A stretch of 64,000 nt of DNA, taken from Anseranas semipalmata. Lineage: Eukaryota > Chordata > Aves > Anseriformes > Anseranatidae. Location: NCBI GenBank assembly GCA_013399115.1, contig VXAA01000606.1, forward strand, positions 793,434 through 857,433, given 5' to 3'. Within the stretch, counting starts at the first letter, position 1. Every line of letters starts with the position of its first letter. Below the pieces are notes generated by a model. That model was not told where the DNA came from. It searched no databases and worked only from the letters and a program-made list of their open reading frames with translations. The position numbers and the translations under genes are program-made. This document shows, piece by piece, positions 62,531 to 64,000 of this stretch.

Positions 62531-62633
62531 AATGTGAAAACTTTGTTCCACTCTGGGTTGAGGTTCTTGTAAACAGTGTGCGTTTGAAGACTGTCATTTC
62601 CCAGCTCCAATACACAGAAAGGATCACTTTTAC
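62531..62633 (-). CDS. MCTP2: MCTP2 coding exon A: third C2 domain, calcium loop 1 and following strands
   Basis: The 103-base exon starts in phase, with two bases completing a glycine codon, and ends after two bases of a phenylalanine codon. It encodes G-K-S-D-P-F-C followed by VLELGND and then a stretch ending [11 protein letters not shown]. The SDPF aspartate is the typical first calcium-loop residue of C2 domains, and NPEWN-x-x-F is a hallmark of the C2 fold. The acceptor is TCCTTAG and the donor is GTAAGT. One visible difference from the human protein as I recall it is serine instead of arginine after LELGND. The paralogue MCTP1 is less likely because it has asparagine in place of the glycine in ELGND. 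Confidence 0.96.
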
Positions 62634-64000
62634 CTAAGGAAAGAAATTTAAAAAAAGTGGACCAGTTATTGTAGTGAGCATGCACACTCTTTCTTTGCAG
62701 TACTGCTGTGGAAGTGACTGACCAGATAAAAATAAGATCCATTAAGACAATTGGGAATTGGCTCCCACTGTTAGAATGACTTGCTAAACAATATCACCAA
62801 TGCATCTTCAGTTCTGGAAACAATAATATTTACTTTATAATTCATTCAGGTGGCTTCACTCTAATACCTGAAACCTGAGATTTACAGTGAATAATATCTA
62901 AATCTTTATAGCAAGAAAAATCTGCTCACGTTGACAACTATTCAGACGACATTGTGAAAGCAGTACTGTCATTCTGACCCAGGTAAGCATCAGGGTTTCA
63001 GTTACAGCTCTGTTTTATCCTCTGCTTGGAGTGTGCGGTCTTCTCCAGTTGATTAAGTACCCACACCACGAGAAGAGAAGCACAGCATTGTGTCTGTATC
63101 AGCAGCATTTCTTCAGTCAGTTCAACGTGAGCAAGTCTTTGAAGCTATGCAGACCCTACATAGCATCACAACTTAAACAAAACACAACATGAACTGAAGA
63201 TCCAACTGGAGAATCCAGGTGTGAACCAGGTAGAGTATTTAAAACAAACAAAACAAAAAAATTCCTCTCAAAGGGAGGATGCTAGTGTGTAGCCTATTAT
63301 GGTGAAAATGTGCTTGCTAATGTATTTTTATATATATATATATATAACTCACATTACATGAATTTGTAGCTTTCACAACTTAATGCAGCTCAGCAGTTTC
63401 CACCATGACCAGAGTTCCCTTTATCAGTGTGTCTGGCTCAGTATCTGATTTAATTTCATCTTCAGTGTTCATGCATAACTCAGACACAGACACTCCAGCC
63501 TAACTTTTATGTATGCAACTAAGTATGTCAGCAAAGCAGGGATTTAGATAGCAGACAAAAAAAAGATATTTAAGCAAAAGCTTTCTTTGTATTAATCTTT
63601 ATTTTTGGTATTACTAATGCAGAACTCTTAATGTTCTTACCCTGAGAAATTTATAAAATGAAATATTTTCAGTGTGTAAACAGTGGGTATTAACTAGTCA
63701 ATATTTGTAAAATTTGAAAACCATGTATATTACTAGAACCTATTTGTCTTCTCCTTTTCAGCTTACATGCCCATTCCCCAATAAGCAGCCCTTCAGAGAA
63801 ACTGCTTGAAATGCAAACTGGTATATGCCAAAAACAATCCCACTGTATAATTTGGTATTCTGAATGCTATTTTTTGGTCAGTGAGCAAATGCAGTGTTTG
63901 AGAAGAACTCTCATGCGTATACAGGGAACATCCAACAAAGCAGAAAAAGTCATTTTCTCATCAACAAAACTATTATCTAGGAATATAAAAGTATGGAAGG
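62634..64000 (-). other. MCTP2: MCTP2 intron upstream of the first visible exon (partial)
   Basis: This is the downstream end of an intron whose 5' boundary is outside the window. It ends in the acceptor TCCTTAG just before 62633. I looked for the preceding exon, which should encode the start of the third C2 domain, and found no matching frame. The stretch is AT-rich and has a (TA)n tract at about 63328-63346. I see nothing else in it. Confidence 0.8.
63328..63346. repeat. (TA)n microsatellite
   Basis: About nine TA units in the intron upstream of exon A. Confidence 0.85.

Larger units (their letters stand above)
1715..64000 (-). other. MCTP2: MCTP2 gene, 3' half (gene span in window)
   Basis: This is a minus-strand gene whose 5' part lies beyond position 64000. 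Eleven coding exons with consistent phases join into one open frame encoding the C-terminal 351 residues, counting the split first glycine. MCTP proteins are endoplasmic-reticulum membrane proteins with three C2 domains and two C-terminal membrane segments; the C2 domains bind calcium. MCTP2 is preferred over its paralogue MCTP1 for three reasons. The third C2 domain has LELGND where MCTP1 has VELNND. The last membrane segment reads [14 protein letters not shown]. The tail ends in RKKRSAL rather than the MCTP1 ending. Each exon has the same codon count as the human protein segment I remember. The lower limit depends on an inferred poly(A) site. Confidence 0.95.

Noticed and set aside
4601..62633. 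Assignment of the gene to MCTP1 instead of MCTP2
   Set aside because: ELGND in the third C2 domain, [14 protein letters not shown] in the second membrane segment and the RKKRSAL ending agree with MCTP2. MCTP1 differs at each of these places.
62634..64000. Search for the preceding C2-domain exon of MCTP2
   Set aside because: No minus-strand frame in this stretch resembles the expected start of the third C2 domain. The exon must be beyond the window.
1..64000. CRISPR arrays, operons, prophage, integrated elements or other bacterial systems
   Set aside because: The sequence is a vertebrate intron-exon locus. No regularly spaced repeats, bacterial-type coding density or ribosome-binding sites are present.

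Overview
The window looks like nuclear DNA from a bird. It is AT-rich, with large introns and low repeat density. It carries two recognisable CR1 LINE 3' ends in plus orientation (about 2601-2895 and 31376-31649) plus older CR1/L3-like and MIR-like relics. I cannot name the species, and a non-avian sauropsid is not formally excluded.

The only gene I can support is the 3' half of MCTP2 (multiple C2 and transmembrane domain-containing protein 2), on the minus strand. Eleven coding exons lie between 62633 and 4601. Joined, they give one uninterrupted frame of 1055 bases: a split first codon, 350 further residues and a TAG stop. In protein order they encode most of the third C2 domain (exons at 62531-62633, 60096-60198, 50816-50917), a linker (49729-49803), the run-in to and first membrane segment (48822-48941, 25437-25559), an acidic loop (22608-22649, 11844-11953), the second membrane segment (9398-9507) and the cytosolic tail (6956-7053, 4601-4669). 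Exons coding for the first two C2 domains and the N-terminus must lie above position 64000. Every splice boundary was read from the sequence. Ten donors are visible: nine are GT and one is GC.

Layout in transcription order (high to low coordinates): intron 62634-64000+; exons A to E from 62633 to 48822; a 23.3-kb intron (25560-48821) with a young CR1 and simple repeats; exons F and G; a 10.7-kb intron with a 44-N assembly gap in a poly-T tract (12493-12536); exons H to K; a probable 3' UTR (about 4600 to 1715) holding a CR1 fragment, a MIR-like relic and candidate poly(A) signals; and 3' flank down to position 1.

I looked for an unusual or undescribed system and did not find one. The open frames outside the exons are short, lack recognisable domains and lie in introns or UTR. 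The points most worth a second look are the GC-AG intron, three 3' splice sites fused to homopolymeric T runs, a possible intron-retention C-terminus, the repeat-laden 3' UTR and the assembly gap. Exon calls rest on direct translation compared with MCTP2 family sequence as I remember it; no alignment was run.
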